DNA from: Verpa conica
Lineage: Eukaryota > Ascomycota > Pezizomycetes > Pezizales > Morchellaceae
Assembly (NCBI GenBank): GCA_033030425.1
Contig: JAUFSD010000020.1
Location: forward strand, 124,001 to 188,000
Length of the DNA stretch: 64,000 bases
Direction: 5' to 3'
Shown: positions 20,966 to 31,224 of the stretch, one piece after another
Position numbering within the stretch: position 1 is the first letter of the stretch
Layout of the letters: each line of letters starts with the position of its first letter
The notes under the pieces: model-generated
The model's input: the letters and a program-made list of their open reading frames with translations, nothing else
Database searches by the model: none
What the model was told of the DNA's origin: nothing
Translations under genes and position numbers: made by a program

Positions 20966-23364
20966 CCCATGGTCTGTAACCGGTTCGCACCACCAGTGGT
21001 GCGAAATTTTTTGGGTAACGCAACCACAAGAAAATAAATTTAAAAATAGAAAATAGACATATAGTTACATTTTATGAAGTTCAGTGAAACAATTGCGGGT
21101 AATCTGTAAACATAGAGGTAGTTGACATGTAGAACACCTCCACTGAGTTTTATAACCTCTACCACCAGGCCCTCCCTCCCCAGCTCTTTTTAACTTAAAT
21201 CTACAGAGCCAACACTCTTCTCTACTCGTGACTATTTCTGGAAGATGTGGTTTATCAGCTTGGCACTTAGGCAATGTAGTTGCATCGCCTACATACTTGA
21301 TTTTTTTGGCCGGAACTTTTGATGCGCATTCGATCATTGACCCTCGGCGCTTTCCCAAGTTACTTTGTTCTTCATATATTCTTTGTGAACCCTCCAAAAT
21401 TAAATCCCAAGCAACCTGTAGGCGGAACTGTTTGTGCTCGATAGGGTGGGGCTCAAGGTCTCGGAAAATAATGAGAGAATTAATTAAAGCAGTATCAAGT
21501 ACCCAGAAGAAGAGAGGGAACCAGGTGCGAAAAGATGTAAGTTGGGTGTCATAGTAGGTGCGGTATTGATCAGCAATATCAACTCCACCCATGAGGAAAT
21601 TGTAGTCATTAAATGCTACTGGAATAGGTATAGATTTCCGATGGGAATCACCAAACTCCTCCAATGCTTTCTTATGGTTTTTGCTTTTTCCCCCAGGCCT
21701 ATTTCTTTCCTTTAGAATTTCAGCCTCCTCTCCTGCTAAATAATGAATAGTAGTCATTAATGTTACTGGAGCATTATCAAACCATAATAAAATGCCTACG
21801 CCTCTGATAATAAGGCCAGCTTTAAAATGGTAGGGGACTTTGCCAACATCTTTTTTAGGTATAGCAAAAATAGGAGGAAAGTCTTTAGACCCAGCTTTAG
21901 CAGTACCACAAGCACCAATACCCAAGTGATCTCTCAACGTGGCTATTAATGGGAGACTGGTATAGTAGTTGTCTAAATATATATGCCAGGTTTTCCGCTT
22001 GGGAAGCTGACTAGCCAAATAGTAGACAACTTCACCAGTGGGAGTGAGATTTTCGATAGGAGGAACTGGGTCAGGGCCAGCTTGATTAGAGGTAGGATGG
22101 AAGTCCCATATATATCCATGATCTGCTAAGCAATGGAATTTAAATCCTCTCTCAATAGGCTTACTGGGCATTTTATAGGTATCTTGGGAGCGGCCAGTAC
22201 AGCGAATCATAGCCTCATCAATACTGATATTGGAAGAAGGTACTCTCAATGATTGGGAGGCATGGCGCAATTGGTCTAGTAGAGGATCTACTTTTCCATG
22301 CCATAAGCGGCGTCCAGTAGGTGTAGCTTTAGGGATATCAATAGCAGAGATATGGAGATATCTTTTTATTTGTTGGAATCGATTTAGGGTCATATATTTG
22401 GTGATAGGGTAGCTTGGATGAAGCCCATCATGCCTCCAATAATCCTCTATTGCAGGAGCGGAAAATATTCCCATATAGATACAAAGACCTATCCAAAGCT
22501 TCAAGTCTTGAACCGATAGCTCTATCCAGTCTCTGCTCAACTGATCCATCTGACTGCGCTTGTATTTGGCATAGGAGTTGGTGTTGACAGTGATAGTATC
22601 TAAAAGCTTATCTGTAAAGAAGAGCTTAAAAATTCCGGCAGGAGAGGCTTTAAGACCTGCTAACAAAGGTGGTAATCGATTGTAGGCTTTATGTAAAGGC
22701 TGTTCTTCGCTCATAGGAGTGTAATTGGGGACTGGTGGTAGCTTAGACTGCAAAGAAGAGGGTACAGCGGGCGAGTGATTTTTCGTGATTGGAGCGGAAG
22801 ATAACTTTTTGCTATGAAGAAGTCTCTTACTGGTGTCTGGCGGTGGCGAGCTATTAATAGCTGGTAGTGCTGTATATGATACGTTTTTTGAACGTGAACG
22901 CAAGGCTCTGGCTTCCATTTTGATAGATCTTTCTTGTACTCTAAAAAAGGGAAGAAAAAATAATTGGTCTATCTTTAAAGCCTACGTACAGAATAACGGT
23001 TAGTATCTGCGTATCGTATGCTTGGGAGTAGAATCTACATACAATGAGGATTAAAATAAGCCCAGGTTCGAAGGAATCGTGCAAGAATTGATGGAGTTAT
23101 TGCTCAAAGAAGTTGGGGGTAGTGGTTGCTATGAGGAAGAGAAAGTGATAATTTGACCCTATTTTCTACCATAGATTTTATAATGATAAAAAATTCAAAA
23201 AAATCCGGGTTTTTTGTGACATCATCTCTTGTCTCTGAACGTCATAGTGACATCATTATTACAGGGCCATAGGGGGGTTTTGCAAGAATGACAGGTTATT
23301 GCATAATTATGACCGAAAATTCGCACCACTCCTGGTGCGAAATTGCGTTGTTACAGACCATGGG
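20966..23364 (-). mobile_element. piggyBac-like DNA transposon 1, 2.4 kb
   Basis: Ends: CCCATGGTCTGTAAC at 20966 and GTTACAGACCATGGG to 23364, followed on both sides by a subterminal 22-bp palindrome of form TTCGCACCA...TGGTGCGAA (about 20983-21004 and 23319-23340). Flanks are TAT before CCC and ATA after GGG, not the TTAA expected for piggyBac; the target duplication is TA or AT. One long transposase ORF fills the element. Intact ends and frame suggest recent activity. An extra ATGGGATAG at about 20939 just outside the left end is the inverse of the TIR start. Confidence 0.9.
21065..22918 (-). CDS. piggyBac-type transposase (DDE_Tnp_1_7)
   Basis: 617 codons from ATG at 22918, uninterrupted. 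The basic Ser/Pro-rich N-terminus (about 1-70) is followed by the piggyBac core: LHKAYNRLPP, LKLWIGLCIYMGI, NRFQQIKRYLHIS, VDPLLDQLR, then SISIDEAMIR-type motif (NISIDEAMIR, Asp about 234), IYLDNYYTS (Asp about 316) and GGVDIADQYRTYY (Asp about 447), the three catalytic aspartates. The C-terminus is cysteine-rich (CWLCRFK, WRCSTCQLPLCL), the zinc-binding tail that recognises the ends. All key residues are present, so the protein may be functional. It is related to the transposase at 27938-29821. Confidence 0.95.
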   Translation of the reverse strand: MEARALRSRSKNVSYTALPAINSSPPPDTSKRLLHSKKLSSAPITKNHSPAVPSSLQSKLPPVPNYTPMSEEQPLHKAYNRLPPLLAGLKASPAGIFKLFFTDKLLDTITVNTNSYAKYKRSQMDQLSRDWIELSVQDLKLWIGLCIYMGIFSAPAIEDYWRHDGLHPSYPITKYMTLNRFQQIKRYLHISAIDIPKATPTGRRLWHGKVDPLLDQLRHASQSLRVPSSNISIDEAMIRCTGRSQDTYKMPSKPIERGFKFHCLADHGYIWDFHPTSNQAGPDPVPPIENLTPTGEVVYYLASQLPKRKTWHIYLDNYYTSLPLIATLRDHLGIGACGTAKAGSKDFPPIFAIPKKDVGKVPYHFKAGLIIRGVGILLWFDNAPVTLMTTIHYLAGEEAEILKERNRPGGKSKNHKKALEEFGDSHRKSIPIPVAFNDYNFLMGGVDIADQYRTYYDTQLTSFRTWFPLFFWVLDTALINSLIIFRDLEPHPIEHKQFRLQVAWDLILEGSQRIYEEQSNLGKRRGSMIECASKVPAKKIKYVGDATTLPKCQADKPHLPEIVTSREECWLCRFKLKRAGEGGPGGRGYKTQWRCSTCQLPLCLQITRNCFTELHKM

Positions 23365-23490
23365 ATAGCCTATGCTCTGAGACATCCCTCACACCCTCCT
23401 TCAGCCCACCCAGGGCTCGATAAATACCTCGTCTCTCCCCCATCCTCTTTGTTAGCGATTCCATCTCTCCCACTCATCTCTTGTGCCCTA

Positions 23491-23933
23491 TAATGACCGA
23501 CAGCTTGACCCCGCCTATAGACGGGCACACGAGTAGACGCGCACGAAGCCCACGAAGGCAAAGTCCCTCACAAAATGCATTCCTCTACCTTTCCCCTCGG
23601 CTAGCAAACACAGATACGTGCGCAAACACAAGTGCCCATGACAACTCCCGTCATGTACCATCTAAGACAGCCTCAGTGTATCAAACGGCAACAAGCCGGG
23701 TCAGGTCCCTCGTTGGCTCTACTCTAACCCTCGAAATCTCCAACTCCCTACAAGCCCTCCTTTCCGTCCTCAACACCGGTATCTCTCCAAAGAACACCAC
23801 CAGCTCATCCTTCGTATCGCATCCGGCGAGCTTCGGGATGAGGAGCTCGTCGAGATGGCTAAGACTATTAGCGAAGGCATTGTTGCTGTTGGTCACTCCT
23901 TGGACCATTCAAAATCATCAGCTACATCCTAAC
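23491..23933 (+). CDS. Uncharacterised, possibly frame-shifted gene fragment
   Basis: ATG at 23491 opens a 147-codon frame rich in Ser/Thr/Arg. The first two thirds look plausible (VRSLVGSTLTLEISNSLQA), but after about 23790 another frame reads much more like protein (HHQLILRIASGELRDEELV, then EMAKTISEGIVAVGHSL) and stops at about 23930. A short indel or an unseen intron would join them. It lies right beside piggyBac element 1. No family recognised. Confidence 0.3.
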
Positions 23934-24212
23934 TTGTAATTGTGGGCGGACAGCCCACGGGTGCAGAGAACGTAGTATCTGAAGCACGGGGAAACTTAAT
24001 GTCAGACAGAATAATGACCCAGCAAGTGCAATATGTGCCGGGACACGATCTCAGTCTCAATACATGGTCCCACCCTCATCACACCAGCCTCAGCAATGAG
24101 CAAACTGTTACTGAACTTGGGTGGACTAAGGATGTGATCCGCGATCAGGTTTCTTAGTTCGCTCTTGGAGTACAAAGCCCAAAGCCCGACGGCCTCACGT
24201 CCACAGTGTAAA

Positions 24213-24746
24213 TACTTGACCACTCACGCATCGGCAAAGGTACAAATCTCTGGAATCTCGTTGCACTACTACGCAGAGACGAAACCGCACTAATAATTCT
24301 AGAAGCTGTTGGCGACGGAGTAGTAGGATTAGAGTCATTGAAGAATCCCTGGACACCTATCGACGATGCTTATTACGCCTTCCGAAATTTTCTCGTGACG
24401 CTTATACCACAGCTCACCCCCGAACAGCTCCGTTACGATCTAGCTGTAATCTCTACGGTACATTATCCCTTAATACTTACTATACTTCCAACTAACCCTA
24501 TCACACAGTACCGCGCGGTCGTGGAATTCCCACGTGGCTCTACTGATGCGCCCAGCTTAGCCATAGAGACCGATCTTCGATCCCTGAAAGATAGCGAAAC
24601 CGTTACGCTTGTAACACCTGACCCGGTAGAGAAGCCGGTGACGCACCCTTTGTTACACCAGATTGACGTGCTAGCTAGTCGTATTGCCGTGCTGAAAGCG
24701 GGGTCTGAGACCGAGATACATATTATTGACTTGAGTGACTTGAATT
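24213..24746 (+). CDS. Uncharacterised coding exon, 5' part unresolved
   Basis: An open frame of about 177 codons ending TAA at 24744-24746 with a protein-like composition (GKGTNLWNLVALLRRDETAL, AYYAFRNFLVTLIPQLTPEQ, SETEIHIIDLSDLN). It contains no internal ATG, so it should be a terminal exon; an acceptor such as CAAAG at about 24239 is possible. I could not place the upstream exon and do not recognise the family. The hydrophobic and acidic mix suggests a soluble globular domain. Confidence 0.35.
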
Positions 24747-27700
24747 AAGCTGGTAAGGTCTCAAGGTCTCCGGAAACTAGTAGGTATTTAGCAAAAGTAT
24801 CAGCTCAATGGTGTTCGCTGGTCTCGTAGTGCTCGTAGTTCGAAGGGAATGGCTATCAAATTGTATGACCAGTTAATTATATTGTAATGCTATCTTAATA
24901 ACGTAAATTTTCGATAGTGTCTCTTCATAAGGATAAATAGTTCATAGTGTACTCGAGCAGTGTCGCGGGAGGAGCCATTAATTGATCCCCTGTTATCCCC
25001 GTAGCGCCACCCACTTTATGATCTAGTTTACATCAACATAAATATCACGATATATCCCATATTTAGATGTAGTTGATGTAAGGGAGGACGCTTCCATCCA
25101 ATTAGCTTAGAATACGTATTTTAACTGTAGAGAATAATCCCCGAGTAGCAGTACAGCAAAAATATCTAGGTGGACTAACCTCTTTCCCACCTACCCTGAC
25201 TGGCTCTCTACTTTGTAGTTCTGCTTATACAGCTTCTCCCATAAAAATCCAGTTAGCCTTATACATACTCAGTCTGTTTGCACACTGCAATTGGAGTATT
25301 TTATTCCGGTATCGAATAGGTATCGCGCTGCTACAAGCAGACTTTGAGTCTATGATACAGAAGCGCATACATATATAGAGGCTATGGGAACACTCGCTGG
25401 AGTGAGTCCCCCATTGTCTACTCTCATTCTCTCTATTTTACCACATGGAGCTGTTGGGATATGGCTACCTAATTAGGTATAGCGTGGGTATCATAGCTGG
25501 TATCGCTATGGTGACGGCTACATATTGAGTAAGCCTATGAGGGCGTGGTTTAGGGTTTCATTTAGGTCTTAGGGTATCGTCAATAGGTTTATAGACGATA
25601 TATATATATATAGGGTATGGAAGCGCTTCTCTGTAGACTCTCCTAGTCTGCTAAGGTATTCATATACTCTTTCTCTACTCCATAACCTTTTCAGGAGCCG
25701 CAGAGCTTTAACGAGTGATATTCCATGATGGACCACCGGCCATGAGCAGCAGGATCAGCAACGTAGGTAGAGATTTTTTGGGATCTTTGTAGATCAGGCT
25801 ATGGGATTCAAGAATATAGCCTATTTTATATAGTTGAAACTTCGGTCTCAGTAGGGATATGTGAGGTGCTATGGTGGTTGCGTTCTGTCTGATTCCTCGC
25901 ACACTCGCTTACACCAAGGTGGCCAAGACATGCCGGCCGCACATTGTATACTTCCGATTGGTGAGTACAAGACTTGCTTTCTGGTCCGCTGAGAGTACTT
26001 TTGAAAATCTCAGCATTGATTACTCTCTGGCGGAGTAGCAAAGCTGAACGGAACTTGCTGAGCTGAACAACGTCTGTATATGGACTGATAGGAGAAAGAG
26101 AATCCGACTCAGTAATCATCTGGTGTGTATACAGTGTACAATATTAGTTGCGAGGATTAGTCATGTACTATCACTCGGGTATACCGGCCAATCGGAATAT
26201 TGAAAAGATCGGTGACCCTAACCCTGAGATCTGTCGGTTTTTCTTTTTGTTTTCCTTAGTAATTCTGTCGGTTCTTGATTTTGAGGTAGTTTAGAGTCAA
26301 ATTGATCTTATATGTGTCACTACGAGTATTAGGAACCCCGACATTAATATTAAGATAATGGCCTTGATATGCTCGGGGGGGCAGTAGCGTCGGTTGTGTT
26401 TTGGGCGGTCGGTTTGATACGCTGACAAGGGGTGCCATCTAGTGGAGTATAATGTCTTAAGGGGTTGAGGTGGCTTGGTTGATAGAGACCGAGGGAGGAG
26501 TTATCCCCATATCTATACACAAAATATCCTTGTCAATAATAAAACCCCTTGTTCCATAATAATCCAAATAATAAAACGTAGCCGAATGTCAACACACCTA
26601 CTAATGGCATTGCATATTACAAGAAAGATTAGCTCCGACATATATTCAAGGGGTGGTCGTTTATTGGCTTGACAACGCATAAAACACCAAAAGTAGCCCA
26701 TTTCACAGATCTTTACTAATGCCCCCAATAGACAACAAAATTCTAACCATACTAGGAGGGTGGTAGTTAAATAGGTATTATTTATTTTACTCTCCTCTTA
26801 CATTCTAATGGCGGGCTGCGGCGATGGATAATTAAAAATAAGAGATGACTTTGGTGGTATATGCAACTTTATATGCAAGTACTATACAAAATATAAATTC
26901 AGGAATAGCTCACTGTGGTATTTAACCGATTTCTCCAGACAAGTACTACTTATAACAAAACTCTAATACAATAGAAATATCTATGAATATACTAACCTCC
27001 TGGTGTAGTTAGAATGTCATTTTGTGTTGGGAGCAGTAGAAAAAGGGCTGCGAGGTAGGCTACTTTTTGCGTGTTTTGGAGGCTGTCGCCTCAATAAGTA
27101 ATCACCAATTGTGTACCCCCAGGATACTCAGTAATCCATGTAATGTGGGGCATGTCCCATGTAGGAGTAATTTTACTGTTTATCGGGGGTCGACCCCATA
27201 ATTAATATTTGTCGATGTATATTAGTTGATAGAACCAATAGAGAGAAACGTAACTGCACTACCATGGGAGGGGTGACTGGTAGTAATTATGGTAAGGACG
27301 GCTATGAGACTATGATGGCATGTTTCTAGGTGCCTTGGCGCGGTAGTGGTGGCCTATACGATGTTATTGTATATTCCATCAATAAAAGGTGAATTGCTTT
27401 GGGTATTCTTATACCGAACCGGTGGTTTTATTTAGTGTTGGACTAAACGATGTAAAATTCCGAATGAGACATGAGTGACTCATAGTTCACTTTATTTCTA
27501 CTCATTTATGATATTATAAAAGAAATGCGAAATCAGCGTATCTGGTCATGAGAATGTACTTTATGGAACGTTCTACTTCTATTATTTACACTCATTGCTG
27601 TTATAACTGAACGGAGGGATATGGAGCCTTAATAGTACCATACAAGGCTCTGTATCTATTTATTCAGTAATAGGTTGTGAAGTTATAAGAAATTGGAAAC

Positions 27701-27823
27701 CGTATCACCCTCATGATCGTCAATGTTTGTAATCGCCCGAGGCCCCCGAGAAATATATAGACAGGACGGAATATGGTCGGTAGGTTGTATAGGTTAAGAG
27801 AAATCTAGACCGTAGATGACTAT
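24747..27823. other. Long non-coding stretch
   Basis: No gene supported. It contains an inverted pair TTACATCAAC/GTTGATGTAA at about 25028-25081, a TA run at about 25602, and copy D of the CCAAT/telomere-motif module at 26168-26232. Confidence 0.5.
26168..26232 (+). promoter_or_regulatory. CCAAT / telomere-motif module, copy D
   Basis: ATCACTCGGGTATACCGGCC, AATCGGAATATTGAAAAGAT and GACCCTAACCCTGAGATC. Same order and spacing as copies A-C, here without a recognisable gene next to it. Confidence 0.5.
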
Positions 27824-30073
27824 CCCATGGCTCGTAGTTGATTTTGCGGGTGGATTTTACTCCATGGCAACCACTGCGGGTAGGTATATATTTATATGTA
27901 TAAGAACAAAAAAAAATCAGAAAAATACAGAAATGGTCTAGAATGTTTTGTGATACATATAGAAACAATTTCTCGAAGTAGTGAGGCATAGTGGTACGTT
28001 ACAGGCCTCACATTTCCATACAGTCTTTGGTAAAAATCTACTTTCACAGAGGCCACTCTCCTCTTTTTCTACCTTTCTACATCTGAAGCAGGCCCTTCTT
28101 TCTTCAAGCGGGACACATACAGGCAGGTGTAAAGCACTCTCACTTGATATAGAAGCCGGGCCAGCGCTATTGGTGTGGTTCTGAGTATGTAATTGTGGCC
28201 CAAGTGGGAATTTGACATTGTGGTGACGAGTTCCTTGGAGAATCAGTTCGCATGCAACATGCATGCGGAAATCTTTATGCTGGAGCCCAGTATATTGATC
28301 TAAGTCACAGTAGATAATAAAAGCATTAATCAAAGCCGTATCTAAAACCCAGAAAAAAATTGGGAACCAATTGCGTCGAGTAATCAATTGAGTAGAGTAA
28401 TAGCAGCGGTACTGATCTGCCACATCCACCCCAACTTTATTGTGATTATCATCACCAATACAAGTAGGGATATCAAGTGCCAGGTGAGCAGCACTCTTGA
28501 ATACTTCTCGAGCTGCAGTAGGGTTTGATTTGGTAGGCTTTCGTCTATTTGATGGTATAAGAGAGTGGCGACCCATAAGTTTATGAATTGTTGTCATCAG
28601 AGACACAGGTGCATTATCAAACCAGAGTAAAGTAGCCACTCCACGATCGACAGCACCAGATATAAAGTGGTATTCCACTTTTTTCTCTGCATTATGAGGT
28701 AATTTAAGCTCTTCAGGATAACCAGTACGGTCTCGCCTAGTTGTTCCACATCCACCAATCCCAATTTCTCGAAAATTCGACAATAAATCCAATGTAGTAT
28801 AATAATTATCCATATAAATATTAAAAGCCATATTATTATATGGGAGGCGTTTAGCAAGATAGAGACACATAGCTCCTGTCGGTGTAAGACCACCAGGAAC
28901 AGACTGAATTGCATCAGGTGGTAATGGATCATATCCATCTTTTGTTCCAGAGTGCGGCCAAAAGTCCCAAACATAACCATGGTCGGCAAGACAGTGGAAT
29001 TTGTATCCAATCTCTATTGGCTTGCCTGGCATTTTACAAATATCAATTGAGCGTCCAAGAAACCTTATCATGGCTTCATCAATAGTGACATTTGATTCAG
29101 GAAGACGGTAAGCCTGTGAAGCCAATCGTAGTTGCTCTAGTAGGGGGTCCACTTTACTATGCCATAGGCGTCTGCCACATGGTAAAGTCTTTGGTGCATC
29201 GATTCCAGCTATATGAAAATATCTTTTAATATCCTCAAATCTAGTCTGACTCATATAGTCACAGAAATCATGACGTGGCCAGAGAATATCATGTTCCCCT
29301 CTCCAATAGTCAGATACTGCTGGCTCTCTGATTACTCCCATATAAATTAAAACTCCAAACCAGCATTTAAGCTTGCCAATAGATACTGGCTTCCATGCTC
29401 GACCACCTAGCTTCTCCTGCTTCTTTTCAGGGTTTTTTCTCCGTTTTTCTGCTGCATATAGGTTGGTGTTTTTAACCATAAGCCTTAAAATGTCGTCATT
29501 GAAGAACAGATCAAAAATATGACGTGGTCCAATAGTATTTAAGGTAAGAATAGCAGGTGGCAACCGGTTCTGTGCTTTGTGTAGAGGGTACGCATGAATA
29601 AGAGGTGAAAATATTGGAGCTTTTGGTAGGGTAGATTGGATATTAGAGATAGGTTTTGTAGATGAACGTGGTTTTCGGGCTGCCGAGTGATTTTTCGTGA
29701 TGCGGCGTTTCGTTACTTTAAAACTGGTCTTTTTAGAAGGCTGAAGTACTGGAGAGCTTGGGATTGATAAAGCAATATATGAGGTATTCAGTGAACGTGG
29801 GCGAAGGGTTCGGCTAGTCATTCTTAGTGAAATATAAGGCAAATAGTAAAAGAAGTAGTTTACTATGGTGAAAAGTACCACTTCAAATTGCTCAGATTTA
29901 TAGATTTTTGGGTGCCTAAAGCTCAACCCCTGGGTACTATTATCATCTTAGTAGACTAGATATTATTATTTAAATTTCTCATATCCCAAAGCCAGATTGT
30001 TGTTGCAGGACAAGTGGCGAGTTTTTGTGGAGGCCTTTAAAGGCCTCGGAAATGCCAAGCTACGAGCCATGGG
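27824..30073 (-). mobile_element. piggyBac-like DNA transposon 2, 2.25 kb
   Basis: Perfect 14-bp TIR CCCATGGCTCGTAG at 27824 and its complement ending at 30073. Flanks are again TAT before CCC and ATA after GGG. Inside the right end lies an 18-bp perfect palindrome GAGGCCTTTAAAGGCCTC (about 30031-30048). The transposase ORF is intact. The first eight terminal bases are shared with piggyBac element 1. Confidence 0.9.
27938..29821 (-). CDS. piggyBac-type transposase (DDE_Tnp_1_7)
   Basis: 627 codons from ATG at 29821. The frame stays open to 29926, but MTSRTLRPRSLNTSYIAL there aligns with the start of the transposase at 21065-22918, so I use the later Met. It shows the same core: LHKAQNRLPP, CWFGVLIYMGVI, FEDIKRYFHIAGID, VTIDEAMIR (first Asp), IYMDNYYTT (second Asp), GVDVADQYRCYY (third Asp). 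The cysteine-rich end reads ACFRCRK...VWKCEACNVPLCL. It is a clear but diverged relative of the other transposase, so the two copies are distinct subfamilies. All catalytic residues are present and there are no stops. Confidence 0.95.
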   Translation of the reverse strand: MTSRTLRPRSLNTSYIALSIPSSPVLQPSKKTSFKVTKRRITKNHSAARKPRSSTKPISNIQSTLPKAPIFSPLIHAYPLHKAQNRLPPAILTLNTIGPRHIFDLFFNDDILRLMVKNTNLYAAEKRRKNPEKKQEKLGGRAWKPVSIGKLKCWFGVLIYMGVIREPAVSDYWRGEHDILWPRHDFCDYMSQTRFEDIKRYFHIAGIDAPKTLPCGRRLWHSKVDPLLEQLRLASQAYRLPESNVTIDEAMIRFLGRSIDICKMPGKPIEIGYKFHCLADHGYVWDFWPHSGTKDGYDPLPPDAIQSVPGGLTPTGAMCLYLAKRLPYNNMAFNIYMDNYYTTLDLLSNFREIGIGGCGTTRRDRTGYPEELKLPHNAEKKVEYHFISGAVDRGVATLLWFDNAPVSLMTTIHKLMGRHSLIPSNRRKPTKSNPTAAREVFKSAAHLALDIPTCIGDDNHNKVGVDVADQYRCYYSTQLITRRNWFPIFFWVLDTALINAFIIYCDLDQYTGLQHKDFRMHVACELILQGTRHHNVKFPLGPQLHTQNHTNSAGPASISSESALHLPVCVPLEERRACFRCRKVEKEESGLCESRFLPKTVWKCEACNVPLCLTTSRNCFYMYHKTF

Positions 30074-31224
30074 ATAGGGCTATGAAATGTTTTGTAGTTC
30101 TTCCTTCATTTGGGATATCCTGCAGGCGCCTTATATTCCCTAGTGGTCTCTAGCAGTCCCCTGCAGTCCCCTGCAGTCCTCTACAGTCGCGACAGTCGTA
30201 TCCAGTCATCTATAATTATCTATTGATGACTGAAATATTATTTGCTAATGTAAAACTATAAATAAACACTGTGAAGGACAATATTCCGTCCCAAACTGTT
30301 CATGTTCAAAGAGATGTAACTTGATGGATCCTTAACCTAACAAACCAGAAAGCAGAGGAGCAGAAAGCTCTCCTTTAGTAAATCAGGACTGGTATCATGG
30401 TTGCAGGGGTGGGAGTAAAACTAAGATCGGTAACAAGGATATGGTGTGACAACTGGTTAATACACCAACTCATTACTAGGATGGACTATAACCAAAGTCC
30501 CAGTCGTTGGGTGCGGAATGGAAGGACTGCCCCGCTGTAAATATTGGTGGCCGTATGCGTCATAACTGTTCTCACCGATCAACGAGTGTATCACTGAGTA
30601 CACTGGTCCGGGGACAGCAGGGTATAGGCAAGTAAAACGAGAAGATTGAATTACATGACTCGCTTTCGAGGACTAGTAAAGGAAAATAAATTTTGTACCA
30701 AAGATACGTATACTTTTTCACCTACTTCATACCCAGCACATGCACCAGTCCAAAAGAAACAAACGAAAAATAGAGAAATAGAAAGCCTAGCAAGTTTAGA
30801 GAAACGATAACCCACTTCACGCCATAGTAGGAGAAACTCCCAACGTTACAAAAAAGAAAGTCGGCAAATGCCTTTATAACCCCTTAGCAAAAACTGTCAT
30901 ACCCACTAGCACTAATTCATTGCCCCACAGCTCTATTCATCCCAAGTATGTTCTCTGACAACCCACTGCCCATATCCCCTCATGTCCCCCCACCTTCTGT
31001 TTGGTATCTGGAAAAGTTTTCTTATCACACTAAGACCCTTATCAAACCCATAGCAACGAAACAAAGAGCGTCCGGAGGCTGAGAAGCCCTGCAGAATCTT
31101 AATCCTCGATTTGCCTGCTGTCAATCAATGTGGTCCTTCAAGGATTGGGTTGCTTTTTCTTCATCGTCTAGGCGGTTGTTTCTCCTTCGTTGGTGTATAG
31201 CTATGACTTTGTCAAACATTAATT
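30074..31224. other. Non-coding stretch
   Basis: No gene supported. A short imperfect tandem of CAGTCCCCTG units lies at about 30147-30200. Confidence 0.5.

Noticed and set aside
23055..23085. GGTTCGAA string resembling a tRNA B box
   Set aside because: No cloverleaf could be drawn around it; it lies inside the piggyBac element.
25826..26119. 97-codon minus ORF
   Set aside because: No motif; region otherwise non-coding.
30933..31124. Minus ORF downstream of the ankyrin-CorA gene
   Set aside because: The last exon already ends in a stop at 31225 and no splice phase joins this frame.
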